NCBI GenBank assembly: GCA_021203685.1
Contig: JAJQAS010000023.1
Coordinates: forward strand, 1 to 37,682
Direction of reading: 5' to 3'
Source of the DNA: Clostridiales bacterium
GTDB lineage: Bacteria; Bacillota; Clostridia; Oscillospirales; Oscillospiraceae
DNA length: 37,682 nucleotides
Shown here: positions 23,919 through 31,916 of the stretch, one piece after another
Layout: every line of letters begins with the position of its first letter
How positions within the stretch are numbered: position 1 is the first letter of the stretch
Program-made: the position numbers and the translations under genes
The notes under the pieces: generated by a model
What the model saw: the letters and a program-made list of their open reading frames with translations, nothing else
Databases searched by the model: none
Told to the model about the DNA's origin: nothing

Positions 23919-23947
23919 TTGCCTTTTGGCCTTACCTATGCTAAAAT
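23919..23947 (+). promoter_or_regulatory. Promoter of trpS
   Basis: TTGCCT (23919-23924), a 17-base spacer and TAAAAT (23942-23947). Only about 80 bases of leader follow, too short for a T-box, and I see no T-box motif. Confidence 0.78.
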
Positions 23948-24030
23948 TATGCCAACTGTAAAGACCGCCTGCCTGCGAACAAGCGGCGCTGGCTGAGGAA
24001 TCTTCCCGCAGCAATCTATCTGAGAAAGTA

Positions 24031-25038
24031 GTGGAAAATATGGACGAAAAGAAGCGGATGTTATCCGGTATCCAGCCCAGCGGTGAGCTGACCCTGGGTT
24101 CTTATATGGGGGCCATCAAAAACTGGGCGGAACGGGCAGACGAGTTCGACTGCTATTACTTCATGGCGGATATGCACACCCTCACCGTCCGTCAGAACCC
24201 CGCCGACCTGCGCCGCCGGACGGTGGAGCAGCTGGCCCAGTACATCGCCTGTGGCCTGGACCCGGAGAAGAACACTCTTTTCATCCAGAGCCACGTGCCT
24301 CAGCACGCCCAGCTGGCCTGGATTTTGGACTGCTACACCATGTTCGGCGAGCTGTCCCGGATGACCCAGTTCAAGTCCAAGAGCCTCCACCACGAGGACA
24401 ACATCAACGCCGGGCTGTTCACCTACCCCTGCCTGATGGCGGCGGACATCCTGCTCTATCAGGCCCACTACGTCCCCGTGGGCGAGGACCAGAAGCAGCA
24501 CTGTGAGCTGACCCGGGACATCGCCCTGCGGTTCAACGGCATCTATGGCGACGTGTTCACTGTGCCTGACCCCTATATCCCCAAGGTAGGGGCCAGGGTG
24601 ATGAGCCTGACCTCCCCGGAAAACAAGATGTCCAAGTCCGACAAGGACCCCAACGGCTGCGTCTACCTGATGAACCCGCCGGAGGTCATCGCCCGGAAGT
24701 TCAAGCGGGCGGTCACCGACAGCGAAATGTGCGTCCGCTACGACCCGGAGAACAAGCCCGGCATCTCCAACCTGATTCAAATTTACGCCTGTGCCACCGG
24801 CAAGGACTATGCCGCCGTGGAACAGGAGTTTGCCGGGCAGGGCTATGGTGCGTTCAAGACCGCCGTGGGCGATGCGGTGGTGGAACTTTGCCGCCCCATC
24901 CGGGAGGAGGCAAACCGCCTGCTGGCCGACAAAGCCTATCTGGAATCCGTCTACCGCGCCGGGGCCGACAAGGCGTCTTATATCGCCAACCGCACCCTGC
25001 GGAAGGTGTATAAAAAAGTCGGATTTGTCCAGAAATAA
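24031..25038 (+). CDS. trpS: Tryptophan--tRNA ligase
   Basis: The 335-residue class I synthetase charges tRNA-Trp. The nucleotide-binding signature is IQPSGELTLGSYMGAIKNW, with TLGSY as the HIGH equivalent. The second signature is ENKMSKSDKDP. Further family landmarks are HTLTVRQNP, YTMFGELSRMTQFKSKS and VPVGEDQKQHCELTRDIA. Two starts are possible: GTG at 24031 and ATG at 24040, differing by three residues; neither has an ideal ribosome site. Length is normal. Confidence 0.96.
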   Translation: MENMDEKKRMLSGIQPSGELTLGSYMGAIKNWAERADEFDCYYFMADMHTLTVRQNPADLRRRTVEQLAQYIACGLDPEKNTLFIQSHVPQHAQLAWILDCYTMFGELSRMTQFKSKSLHHEDNINAGLFTYPCLMAADILLYQAHYVPVGEDQKQHCELTRDIALRFNGIYGDVFTVPDPYIPKVGARVMSLTSPENKMSKSDKDPNGCVYLMNPPEVIARKFKRAVTDSEMCVRYDPENKPGISNLIQIYACATGKDYAAVEQEFAGQGYGAFKTAVGDAVVELCRPIREEANRLLADKAYLESVYRAGADKASYIANRTLRKVYKKVGFVQK

Positions 25039-25099
25039 GGGGAACCGCTGACAGTCACTTACGCAAACAGCGATTCCCATTTAAGGAGTGTTTCGGAAT

Positions 25100-26161
25100 A
25101 TGCTCACCACCTCTGGAGCAGTGAGCGGGGTATGGTCCGCCCTGTTGGTCGCGCTGCTGGTCTCCCTGGCCACCACACCGGTATCCATGGTGCTGGCCAC
25201 CCGTCTGGGCGCCATCGACATGCCCGGCATCAAGGGGACCGACAGCGAGCGGCACCTCCACACCCGCCCCACCCCCCGGATGGGCGGGCTGGCCATCTAT
25301 CTGGGGTTCTTTTTCAGCGCGCTCCTCTTTGTCCCTATGGGGCGGAAGATGGTCTCCATGCTCATCGGCGCGACGATTATCGTCTTTTTGGGCATTTTGG
25401 ACGACATTTACGACTTGAAAGCCTCTCACAAGTTCTGTGTACAGATTTTGGCGGCAGCGGTGGCTCTGGTCGGCGGCAACAAGATTACCTTTTTCAGCCG
25501 CCTGAGCATGGACGCCAACGGCGGACACTTCTCCCTGGGCTGGCTGTCCATTCCGGTGACAATTCTGTGGATCGTCCTCATCACCAACGCCGTCAACCTC
25601 ATCGACGGGCTGGACGGGTTGGCCGCCGGCGTGTCCTCCATCTCCGCCATCAGCCTGGTGTTCATCGCCCTGACCTATTCCAACACCAGCGTGGCCATCA
25701 TCACCGGCGCGCTGGCGGGGGCCTGCATCGGCTTTCTGCCCTACAACATCGCTCCGGCCAAAATTTTCATGGGGGACACCGGTTCCACCTTCATCGGATA
25801 TATTCTGGCGGTGGCCAGTATTCAGGGCCTGTTCAAGTTTTACGCTGTCATCTCTTTCGTCATCCCCTTCTTTATGCTGGGTCTTCCCATTTTTGACGTG
25901 TGCTACGCCGTGCTGCTGCGGGTCAGCCACGGGGAAAACCCCATGAAGGCGGACCGGAAACACGTTCATTACCGCCTCATCGACATGGGCTTTTCCACCA
26001 AGCAGACGGTGGCTGTCCTCTACATCTGCTCCGCCATTCTGGGCGTGACCGCCGTGGTCATCACCACCACCGGCCTGGGCCGGGCGCTGGTTTTGCTGGT
26101 GGCCCTGGGCGCGGCGGCGACAGTGGCCGCCGGGCTGTTCCTGAAGCGGTGGAAGAAGTGA
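25100..26161 (+). CDS. tagO: Undecaprenyl-phosphate GlcNAc-1-phosphate transferase (WecA/TagO-like)
   Basis: The 353-residue membrane protein, with about ten spans, belongs to the MraY/WecA family, which links a sugar-1-phosphate to undecaprenyl phosphate. Seen motifs are TRPTPRMGGLAIYLGF, the magnesium-binding D101-D102 in GILDDIYDLK, NAVNLIDGLDGLAAG, IFMGDTGSTF and the HVHYRLIDMGFS loop that marks the WecA/TagO branch rather than MraY. It probably begins teichoic-acid or other surface polysaccharide synthesis. The ATG at 25100 has AAGGAG upstream at 12 bases; the GTG at 25088 would be directly on it. It follows trpS by 61 bases. Confidence 0.9.
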   Translation: MLTTSGAVSGVWSALLVALLVSLATTPVSMVLATRLGAIDMPGIKGTDSERHLHTRPTPRMGGLAIYLGFFFSALLFVPMGRKMVSMLIGATIIVFLGILDDIYDLKASHKFCVQILAAAVALVGGNKITFFSRLSMDANGGHFSLGWLSIPVTILWIVLITNAVNLIDGLDGLAAGVSSISAISLVFIALTYSNTSVAIITGALAGACIGFLPYNIAPAKIFMGDTGSTFIGYILAVASIQGLFKFYAVISFVIPFFMLGLPIFDVCYAVLLRVSHGENPMKADRKHVHYRLIDMGFSTKQTVAVLYICSAILGVTAVVITTTGLGRALVLLVALGAAATVAAGLFLKRWKK

Positions 26162-26173
26162 CCGCCTGTGGTA

Positions 26174-26455
26174 TCACCCCAACCCCATCAGCAGCACCAG
26201 CGCGAGAATGATCAGCCATTCGTCGTCCTCCGACTCCCGGAAGAGATAGATCAGGACGAGCACCAGCAGGATGTCGCCGTGATCCAGCTTATCCAGCCCC
26301 AACAGGCCCGCGATGCCGGAGGAACCTCCGGCATTTTTCTTCGTTCCGCCGCCCAGCAGGGCGAGAATCTGATTGAGCAGGCCGCTGCTCTCCCGCCCCG
26401 GTCGCTCCGGCTCCACCGGCTGGAAGTTGTCATTTGGAATATAAGGGTTATACAT
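26174..26455 (-). CDS. Small hydrophobic-tail protein, conserved-looking, function unknown
   Basis: The 93-residue protein opens MYNPYIPNDNFQP, then a glycine-rich middle (LLGGGTKKNAGGSSGIAGLLG). It ends in two hydrophobic stretches, GDILLVLVLIYLF and WLIILALVLLMGLG, separated by acidic ESEDDE. It may be a two-span or hairpin membrane protein. It overlaps the end of the upstream gene by 8 bases, so it is translationally coupled as the last of a three-gene leftward set. I do not recognise a named family. Confidence 0.75.
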   Translation of the reverse strand: MYNPYIPNDNFQPVEPERPGRESSGLLNQILALLGGGTKKNAGGSSGIAGLLGLDKLDHGDILLVLVLIYLFRESEDDEWLIILALVLLMGLG

Positions 26456-26843
26456 CGCGCTCGCCTCGGAACTGTTCCAGCGCCGAGCGTATCACCCGGG
26501 AAAAGCGGGCGATGCGCACCGCTTTGTCCAGCCGCTGCTGTCGCTCCTCCCGGAGGAAGGGCCGCATGGCCTGGAGCAGCGCGGTCTTTTCGTCGCCGCC
26601 CCGGGTGTACTCCCGGTAGAGGCCCATCAGCCGCTGTACCATGGCGGGGTCCAGGTTTTGCAGCAGGTTCAGCGGGTTCTCCCCCTCGGCTGAGGGGGAG
26701 CTGTCCGGCTGCGCCGCCGTCTCGGTGGGCGCGGCGCCCTCCTCTTCCGGCTTGCCCGCGATGGAGCTGGCCAGGGACATGATTTGGCCCATGGCCTCCG
26801 GCGAGGAGAGGATGCTGTTCAGTTTTTCCTCAAAATCGTCCAC
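26448..26843 (-). CDS. Small charged helical protein, function unknown
   Basis: The 131-residue protein begins at GTG 26843, with GGGGAGGGGAG upstream. It opens DDFEEKLNSILSSPEAMGQI, has a low-complexity acidic middle, and ends in a basic amphipathic segment: RPFLREERQQRLDKAVRIAR and then SRVIRSALEQFRG. There is no signal peptide or membrane span. The SPEAMGQIMSLA opening resembles the SPETKRLIELLR stretch of the next gene upstream, which suggests the two are related. Middle gene of a three-gene set. Confidence 0.75.
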   Translation of the reverse strand: MDDFEEKLNSILSSPEAMGQIMSLASSIAGKPEEEGAAPTETAAQPDSSPSAEGENPLNLLQNLDPAMVQRLMGLYREYTRGGDEKTALLQAMRPFLREERQQRLDKAVRIARFSRVIRSALEQFRGERDV

Positions 26844-26882
26844 AGGTCTCCCCTCCCCTTTCGCCTTCGGTTGAGATGTACG

Positions 26883-27155
26883 TTATTCCCGGGGCGGGAC
26901 CTGCTTTTCGATTTGGCTGACCAGGGACGCGCCCTCGCCGGTGTTCATCAGCTTTTGCATCATGGCAGTGAGGTCGGCGGCATCGCCTTTCCGGGCCTGC
27001 TGGGCCGCGTCCTTCAATTTGTCTCCGTTCTGGCTGCGGAGCAGCTCTATCAGCCGTTTCGTCTCCGGCGACTGAAGCAGCGTTTTCAGCTTCTCCCGGT
27101 CGCCCAGCAGGGCGGAAGCCTCGGCGGAACGGAGGGCATCATAGTTTTGAGACAT
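26883..27155 (-). CDS. Small helical protein, function unknown
   Basis: The 90-residue protein begins at ATG 27155, with AAGGGGTGAT upstream, giving MSQNYDALRSAEASALLGDR. The rest is helical: LKTLLQSPETKRLIELLRSQ, a lysine- and alanine-rich part, then LTAMMQKLMNTGEGASLVSQ. It is soluble by appearance. First gene of the leftward three-gene set, divergent from the phosphoesterase gene. Not recognised. Confidence 0.75.
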   Translation of the reverse strand: MSQNYDALRSAEASALLGDREKLKTLLQSPETKRLIELLRSQNGDKLKDAAQQARKGDAADLTAMMQKLMNTGEGASLVSQIEKQVPPRE

Positions 27156-27208
27156 ACAAATCACCCCTTATACAGAGTATATGCAAACCAAGACGGGAAG
27201 TGACTGCT

Positions 27209-27685
27209 TTGAAAATTATCGTCTTTTCCGACTCCCACGGCAATGTTTCCAACATGATCGAAGTGGTGGAGCGGGAAGCACCTGACCGGGTGTTCCACCT
27301 GGGGGACTACCTGCGGGACGCTCAGGAACTGCAAATGGCCTACCCTGACCTGGAGGTGGACGCGGTGCCGGGCAACTGCGACTGGCACTCCACCGCCCCG
27401 CGGGAGAAAAAACTGACCATCGGGGGCTGCACCCTGCTGCTCTGCCACGGCCACGACTACGGCGTCAAATCCGGGCTGGGCAGTCTGGCATACCACGCAC
27501 GGCAGGAAAAGGTCTCCATGGCCCTCTTCGGTCACACCCACGAGGCCCAGGTCGCCCGGCGGGGCGGCGTTCGGCTGTGCAACCCCGGCAGCTGCGGCAT
27601 GGGCTATGAACCCACCTACGGCGTGCTGACCATCGGGGACGGCTGCGCCAGCTTTCACATCAGACCGGTGCTGGAGGAGGAATGA
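27209..27685 (+). CDS. Metallophosphoesterase, YfcE/MJ0936 type
   Basis: The 158-residue protein is a small two-metal phosphodiesterase. The metal ligands lie in FSDSHGN (Asp, His), HLGDYLRD (Asp), VPGNCDW (Asn), LLCHGHDYG (His) and FGHTHEAQV (two His). Members cleave model phosphodiesters such as bis-pNPP; the natural substrate is not known. The TTG at 27209 has GGGAAG upstream at 8-9 bases and yields the usual MKIIVFSDSHG start. A GTG at 27200 would be only 2 bases from that site. It ends 3 bases before coaX. Confidence 0.92.
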   Translation: MKIIVFSDSHGNVSNMIEVVEREAPDRVFHLGDYLRDAQELQMAYPDLEVDAVPGNCDWHSTAPREKKLTIGGCTLLLCHGHDYGVKSGLGSLAYHARQEKVSMALFGHTHEAQVARRGGVRLCNPGSCGMGYEPTYGVLTIGDGCASFHIRPVLEEE

Positions 27686-27688
27686 ACC

Positions 27689-28480
27689 ATGCTGCTGGCA
27701 ATCGACGTAGGCAACACCAACATGGTCTTTGGCATTTACGAAGGCGGGCGGCTGACCCACTCCTTCCGCATGACCACCGGGGAGAGCTTCACCTCCGATG
27801 AGATCGGGCTTCAGGTTTGGAGCTACTTCCAGCGCACCCGGCTCAACACCGCCCAGGTGGAGGACGTGGTCATCTGCTCGGTGGTGCCGTCGGTGATGCA
27901 CACTCTCTCCAACGCCATGATCAAGTATTTCCACCGTATCCCCATCGTGGTGGGGGAGCAGGTGTCCCCCGGTCTGGTCTATTCCAACAACTCTGACTAC
28001 GCCACACACCACGGGGCAGACCGCAGCGTGGCCTGCGTGGCAGCGCTGGAGAAGTACGGCGCGCCGCTCATCGTGCTGGACTTTGGCACCGCCACCAAGG
28101 TGGACGTGATGGACCACGACGGCGTGTATCAGGGCGGGTCCATTCTGGCCGGTATCCAAATCTCCATCAACGCCCTGTTCCAAAAGACTGCCAAGCTGCC
28201 CCAGGTGGAGCTGACGGTGCCTGACCACGTGCTGGGCATGGAGACGGTAGAGCAAATTCAGGCGGGCGCTCTGTGCGGCTATATCGGGGCCATGGAATAC
28301 CTCATCTCCCGGAGCAAGCATGAGTTGGGCGAGCCGGAAGGCACCGTCAAGGTGGTCGCCACCGGCGGCCTGGCCCGGCTCATTGCCGCCAACACCCACT
28401 TCATTGACGTGGTGAACAGCGGACTGATTCTGGACGGGCTGATGAGCATTTACCGCCGCTACAAGGAGCAGGGGCGGTGA
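27689..28480 (+). CDS. coaX: Type III pantothenate kinase
   Basis: The 263-residue enzyme phosphorylates pantothenate, the first step of coenzyme A synthesis. Type III marks are MLLAIDVGNTNMVFGIYEGG with the first acidic residue D6, YATHHGADRSVACVAA, VLDFGTATKVDVM and GGSILAGIQIS. Type III enzymes need a monovalent cation and are not inhibited by CoA. The ATG is 3 bases after the phosphoesterase gene, and the stop overlaps the next start by 4 bases (GTGA), so these genes are translationally coupled. Confidence 0.95.
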   Translation: MLLAIDVGNTNMVFGIYEGGRLTHSFRMTTGESFTSDEIGLQVWSYFQRTRLNTAQVEDVVICSVVPSVMHTLSNAMIKYFHRIPIVVGEQVSPGLVYSNNSDYATHHGADRSVACVAALEKYGAPLIVLDFGTATKVDVMDHDGVYQGGSILAGIQISINALFQKTAKLPQVELTVPDHVLGMETVEQIQAGALCGYIGAMEYLISRSKHELGEPEGTVKVVATGGLARLIAANTHFIDVVNSGLILDGLMSIYRRYKEQGR

Positions 28481-29397
28481 ATCGGGTGTGTTCCCTGCTG
28501 CTCCTGCTGGCCCTGACGTTGACCGGCTGCGCCGCCTCCGGCGGCGGGGAGAGCGTTTCCACTGTGGCGGACGGCTCTGTTTCGGCGGAAAGTTCGGCGG
28601 CGGAACCAGTAGAGACCGACCCAGGCCCGGAGGCGGACGCCTCCGCTCAATCCGCAGTGGAAAGCGTGGCAGAGGCTAGCACTCCGGCGGAGGAATCCGC
28701 CGAGGCAGAACCGGAGGCTGATGTCACAGAGAAATCGGAACCGGAGACCTCAGCAGACCAGAAGCTGGTGGTCATTGACCCCGGCCACCAGGCCCAGGGC
28801 AACAGTGAGCAGGAGCCCATCGGCCCCGGTGCCAGCGAGACCAAGGCCAAGGTCAGCAGCGGCACCTCCGGCTGCGTCAGCGGCTGGAACGAATATGAAT
28901 TGAATCTGGCGGTGGGGCTGAAACTCCAGACGGAGTTGGAGAGCCGGGGGTATCAGGTTCTGATGACCCGGACCACCAACGATGTGGACCTGAGCAACGC
29001 GGAGCGGGCGGAAATCGCCAACCAGGCGGGGGCGGACGCTTTCGTGCGCATCCACGCCAACGGCTCCACCGACAGCAGCGTCAGCGGAGCCATGACCATC
29101 TGCCAGACCGCTTCCAACCCCTACAACGCCGCCCTTTACGACCAGAGCAAGCTGCTGTCCACCTGCGTGCTGGACAGCCTGGTGGCCGCCACCGGTGCCA
29201 ACAAGGAGTGTGTCTGGGAGACGGACACCATGAGCGGCATCAACTGGTGCCAGGTGCCGGTGACCATCGTGGAACTGGGGTATATGACCAATCCCACCGC
29301 GGACGCGCTGATGGCTACAGAGGAGTATCAGGACAAGCTGGCCTCCGGCATCGCCGACGGCATCGACGCTTATTTCGCCGCGCTGGACGGGGAATAG
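28477..29397 (+). CDS. Lipoprotein N-acetylmuramoyl-L-alanine amidase (Amidase_3)
   Basis: The 306-residue protein has a lipoprotein signal, with VCSLLLLLALTLTGC ending at lipobox cysteine C18. An Ala/Glu/Ser-rich linker spans about 20-95. The Amidase_3 zinc domain has H104 in IDPGHQ, E139 in GWNEYELN, H193 in RIHANG, and the catalytic Glu in VELGYMTN. It would cut the amide between N-acetylmuramic acid and the stem peptide, anchored on the outer face of the membrane. An insert of about 20 residues after the first histidine (EQEPIGPGASETKAKVSSG) is longer than usual. The GTG start overlaps the coaX stop. Confidence 0.93.
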   Translation: MNRVCSLLLLLALTLTGCAASGGGESVSTVADGSVSAESSAAEPVETDPGPEADASAQSAVESVAEASTPAEESAEAEPEADVTEKSEPETSADQKLVVIDPGHQAQGNSEQEPIGPGASETKAKVSSGTSGCVSGWNEYELNLAVGLKLQTELESRGYQVLMTRTTNDVDLSNAERAEIANQAGADAFVRIHANGSTDSSVSGAMTICQTASNPYNAALYDQSKLLSTCVLDSLVAATGANKECVWETDTMSGINWCQVPVTIVELGYMTNPTADALMATEEYQDKLASGIADGIDAYFAALDGE

Positions 29398-29421
29398 CGC
29401 GTTTGAGAGAGGGTGCCAGGT

Positions 29422-30537
29422 ATGCTCATCAAAAACGGCCTGCTTTTCGGGCCGGATGGAAGGTTTTCCGTCCGGGACATCGCCTTTGGCGAGACTGTCA
29501 CTGCCGTTGGCCATTTGGACGGCCCGGAGACGCTGGACGCCGCCGGGAAGTACGTTCTCCCCGGCTTTTTGGATATCCACACCCACGGGGCGGTGGGCGA
29601 GGACGCCTCCGACGGCTCCGCCGAGGGGCTGGCGCGGCTCTCCCGCTATTACGCCAGCCAGGGCGTGACAAGCTGGTGTCCCACCACCATGACGCTGCCC
29701 GTTCCTGACCTGGAGCGGGCGCTCCGCGCCGTGCGGACATTTCAAGACACTCCTGCACCGGGGGCCAGGTGCCTGGGTGTGCATCTGGAGGGGCCGTTCC
29801 TCTCCCCCGGCAAACGGGGCGCTCACGCGGCGGGGTATCTTTTGCCGCCGGATTGGGAACTGTTCCAACATCTCAAAGAAGTCTCCGGTGGGCAGATTCG
29901 GCTGGTGACCGTAGCCGGTGAAACGCCGGGGGCCATTTCATTCATCAAAAAGGCGGCACAGGTCTGCACCATGGCTCTGGGCCATACGGCAGCGAATTAC
30001 AACCAGGCGGTGGCCGCCTATGCCGCCGGAGCCACCCACACCACTCATCTGTTCAACGCCATGTCACCCCTTGGCCACAGGGAACCGGGGACCGTGGGCG
30101 CTGCCTTTGCCAGCGGCGCCACAGTGGAGCTGATTTGCGACGGGCTGCACATCCATCCGGCTGTGGTGCGGATGGTGTTCCGGCTCTTTGAAGGCCGGGT
30201 GGCGCTGGTCAGCGACTCCCTCCGCTGCGCCGGGATGCCGGACGGCGAGTATACGCTGGGCGGAGAGCCTATTATCTTGCGACACGGCAGGGCCACCCGC
30301 CCGGACGGAACGCTGGCCGGGTCCTCCATCAGCGTGCTGGACGCAGTGCGCAACGCAATCTCCTTCGGGGTGCCGCTGGAGGCGGCGGTGGGCGCGGCCA
30401 CGATGACCCCGGCCCAGATCGTCGGCGCGGCAGACCGGTTGGGCAGTCTGGAGGTCGGCAAGCTGGCCGATTTGGTGATATTAGACCGGGATTTGAACCT
30501 GGAAGCGGTCTACATCGGTGGAAAACGGTTCCGGTGA
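29422..30537 (+). CDS. nagA: N-acetylglucosamine-6-phosphate deacetylase
   Basis: The 371-residue amidohydrolase removes acetate from GlcNAc-6-phosphate, feeding wall-sugar recycling. Motifs are VLPGFLDIHTHG, the metal glutamate in VHLEGPFLSPGKRGAH, MALGHTAANYNQ, THTTHLFNAMSPL, and the substrate stretch ICDGLHIHP. The catalytic Asp lies in VALVSDSLRCAG, where many enzymes have TDAMAAAG. The ATG at 29422 has GAGAGAGGG upstream; GTG at 29413 is less well placed. It follows the wall amidase by 24 bases, which fits a turnover function. No nagB is seen. Confidence 0.93.
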   Translation: MLIKNGLLFGPDGRFSVRDIAFGETVTAVGHLDGPETLDAAGKYVLPGFLDIHTHGAVGEDASDGSAEGLARLSRYYASQGVTSWCPTTMTLPVPDLERALRAVRTFQDTPAPGARCLGVHLEGPFLSPGKRGAHAAGYLLPPDWELFQHLKEVSGGQIRLVTVAGETPGAISFIKKAAQVCTMALGHTAANYNQAVAAYAAGATHTTHLFNAMSPLGHREPGTVGAAFASGATVELICDGLHIHPAVVRMVFRLFEGRVALVSDSLRCAGMPDGEYTLGGEPIILRHGRATRPDGTLAGSSISVLDAVRNAISFGVPLEAAVGAATMTPAQIVGAADRLGSLEVGKLADLVILDRDLNLEAVYIGGKRFR

Positions 30538-30585
30538 ACATTTTTATCGCGCAATACACATCTGCACCAAAGGGGAGGCGGCAAA

Positions 30586-31068
30586 ATGGAACGGGTCAAC
30601 CAGATTTTGCGCCATCCCCTTTTTCGGGACAAGCTGGCGGAAATTGACCGGCTGGAGCGGGAGCGCATCTTCTGTGGCCACGGGATGGAGCATCTGCTGG
30701 ATGTAGCCCGGCTGGCCTACCTCCGCAGTCTGGAGGAGGGGCTAGGGCTGGACCGGGAGCTGATTTACGCCGCCGCCCTGCTCCACGACATTGGCCGGGG
30801 AGACCAATACCTGCGGGGCATCCCCCACGACAGGGTAGGCGCGGTCTACGCGGAGGAAATTCTGACCGACTGCGGCTTCTCCCCTGCCGAGCGGGAGGCG
30901 GTCGTGCAGGCCATATCCGGCCACCGCAGCCCGGAGGTGGCCGCGGAGCCGACGCTGCGGGGCGTGCTGTACCGGGCGGACAAGGAGAGCCGCCTGTGCT
31001 TCTGCTGCCCGGCGGCGGAGCAGTGCAACTGGCCGGAGGACCGGCGCAGCAAGGGCATCCGGCGGTAA
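30586..31068 (+). CDS. HD-domain phosphohydrolase in the folate gene run
   Basis: The 160-residue protein has HD-domain metal ligands: H36 in GMEHLLDVARL, H67-D68 in AALLHDIGRGD and D132 in LYRADKESR. After the last ligand comes a cysteine cluster, C138, C140, C141 and C147 (CFCCPAAEQC), which could bind metal or form disulfides. The ATG has AAAGGGGAGG upstream. It lies 48 bases after nagA and 28 before folP, inside the same-direction run. The substrate is unknown. A role in removing phosphate from a pterin intermediate is suggested only by location. Confidence 0.88.
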   Translation: MERVNQILRHPLFRDKLAEIDRLERERIFCGHGMEHLLDVARLAYLRSLEEGLGLDRELIYAAALLHDIGRGDQYLRGIPHDRVGAVYAEEILTDCGFSPAEREAVVQAISGHRSPEVAAEPTLRGVLYRADKESRLCFCCPAAEQCNWPEDRRSKGIRR

Positions 31069-31096
31069 ACCGCCAGCGAAGAAAGGAAACATTGAA

Positions 31097-31906
31097 ATGA
31101 GAATTGGGAATCGGGACTTTCAGCCCAGTGGCCATACCTATGTGATGGGCATTTTAAACGTGACGCCGGACTCCTTCTCCGACGGGGGCCGCTGGAACCG
31201 GCTGGACCAGGCGTTGGCCCACGTGGAGGAGATGGTGCGGCAAGGGGCCGATGTCATCGACATCGGCGGGGAGTCCACCCGCCCCGGCTACACCCTGCTC
31301 CCCGACCAGGAGGAGATCGACCGGGTGGTTCCTGTCATCGAGGCGGTGAAGGCCCGTTTTGACGTGCCTGTCTCTCTGGACACCTACAAAAGCCGGGTGG
31401 CTCTGGCGGGGCTGAACGCCGGGGCCGACCTCATCAACGACATCTGGGGGCTGAAATATGACCCGGACATGGCGGGTATCATCGCCCGGGCGGGGGTTCC
31501 TTGCTGCCTGATGCACAACCGGGAAAAGGCCGACTACGGGATGTTCATGGTGGACCTGCTGAACGACATGGCAGAGACGCTGGCTCTCGCCAAAACAGCG
31601 GGTATCCCGGACGAGCGCATTATTTTGGACCCCGGCGTGGGCTTCGGCAAGGGGTATCAGCACAACCTGGAGGCCATTGACCGGCTGGAGGAACTGAAAG
31701 GGCTGGGATACCCCGTCCTGCTGGGAACCAGCCGAAAGTCGGTCATTGGCCTGACCCTGGACCTGCCCGCAGACCAGCGGCTGGAAGGTACCCTCGTCAC
31801 CACGGTGTTTGCAGTGTTGAAGGACTGTATGTTCGTCCGGGTCCACGACGTGGAGGCCAACGTGCGGGCCATCCGCATGACTGAGGCCCTTCGGCACGGC
31901 TATTGA
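31097..31906 (+). CDS. folP: Dihydropteroate synthase
   Basis: The 269-residue TIM-barrel enzyme joins dihydropterin pyrophosphate and p-aminobenzoate. Seen are VMGILNVTPDSFSDGG, GADVIDIGGESTRPGY, the VSLDTYKSRVA strand, DLINDIWGLK, IILDPGVGFGKGYQHN, LGTSRKSVIG and RVHDVEANVRAIRM. All the pterin-binding motifs are intact. GAAAGGAAAC precedes the ATG. The next gene starts 10 bases after the stop. Confidence 0.96.
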   Translation: MRIGNRDFQPSGHTYVMGILNVTPDSFSDGGRWNRLDQALAHVEEMVRQGADVIDIGGESTRPGYTLLPDQEEIDRVVPVIEAVKARFDVPVSLDTYKSRVALAGLNAGADLINDIWGLKYDPDMAGIIARAGVPCCLMHNREKADYGMFMVDLLNDMAETLALAKTAGIPDERIILDPGVGFGKGYQHNLEAIDRLEELKGLGYPVLLGTSRKSVIGLTLDLPADQRLEGTLVTTVFAVLKDCMFVRVHDVEANVRAIRMTEALRHGY

Positions 31907-31916
31907 GAGGTGCGCT

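Noticed and set aside
23948..24030. T-box leader for trpS
   Set aside because: The leader is only about 80 bases and shows no T-box sequence or terminator hairpin.
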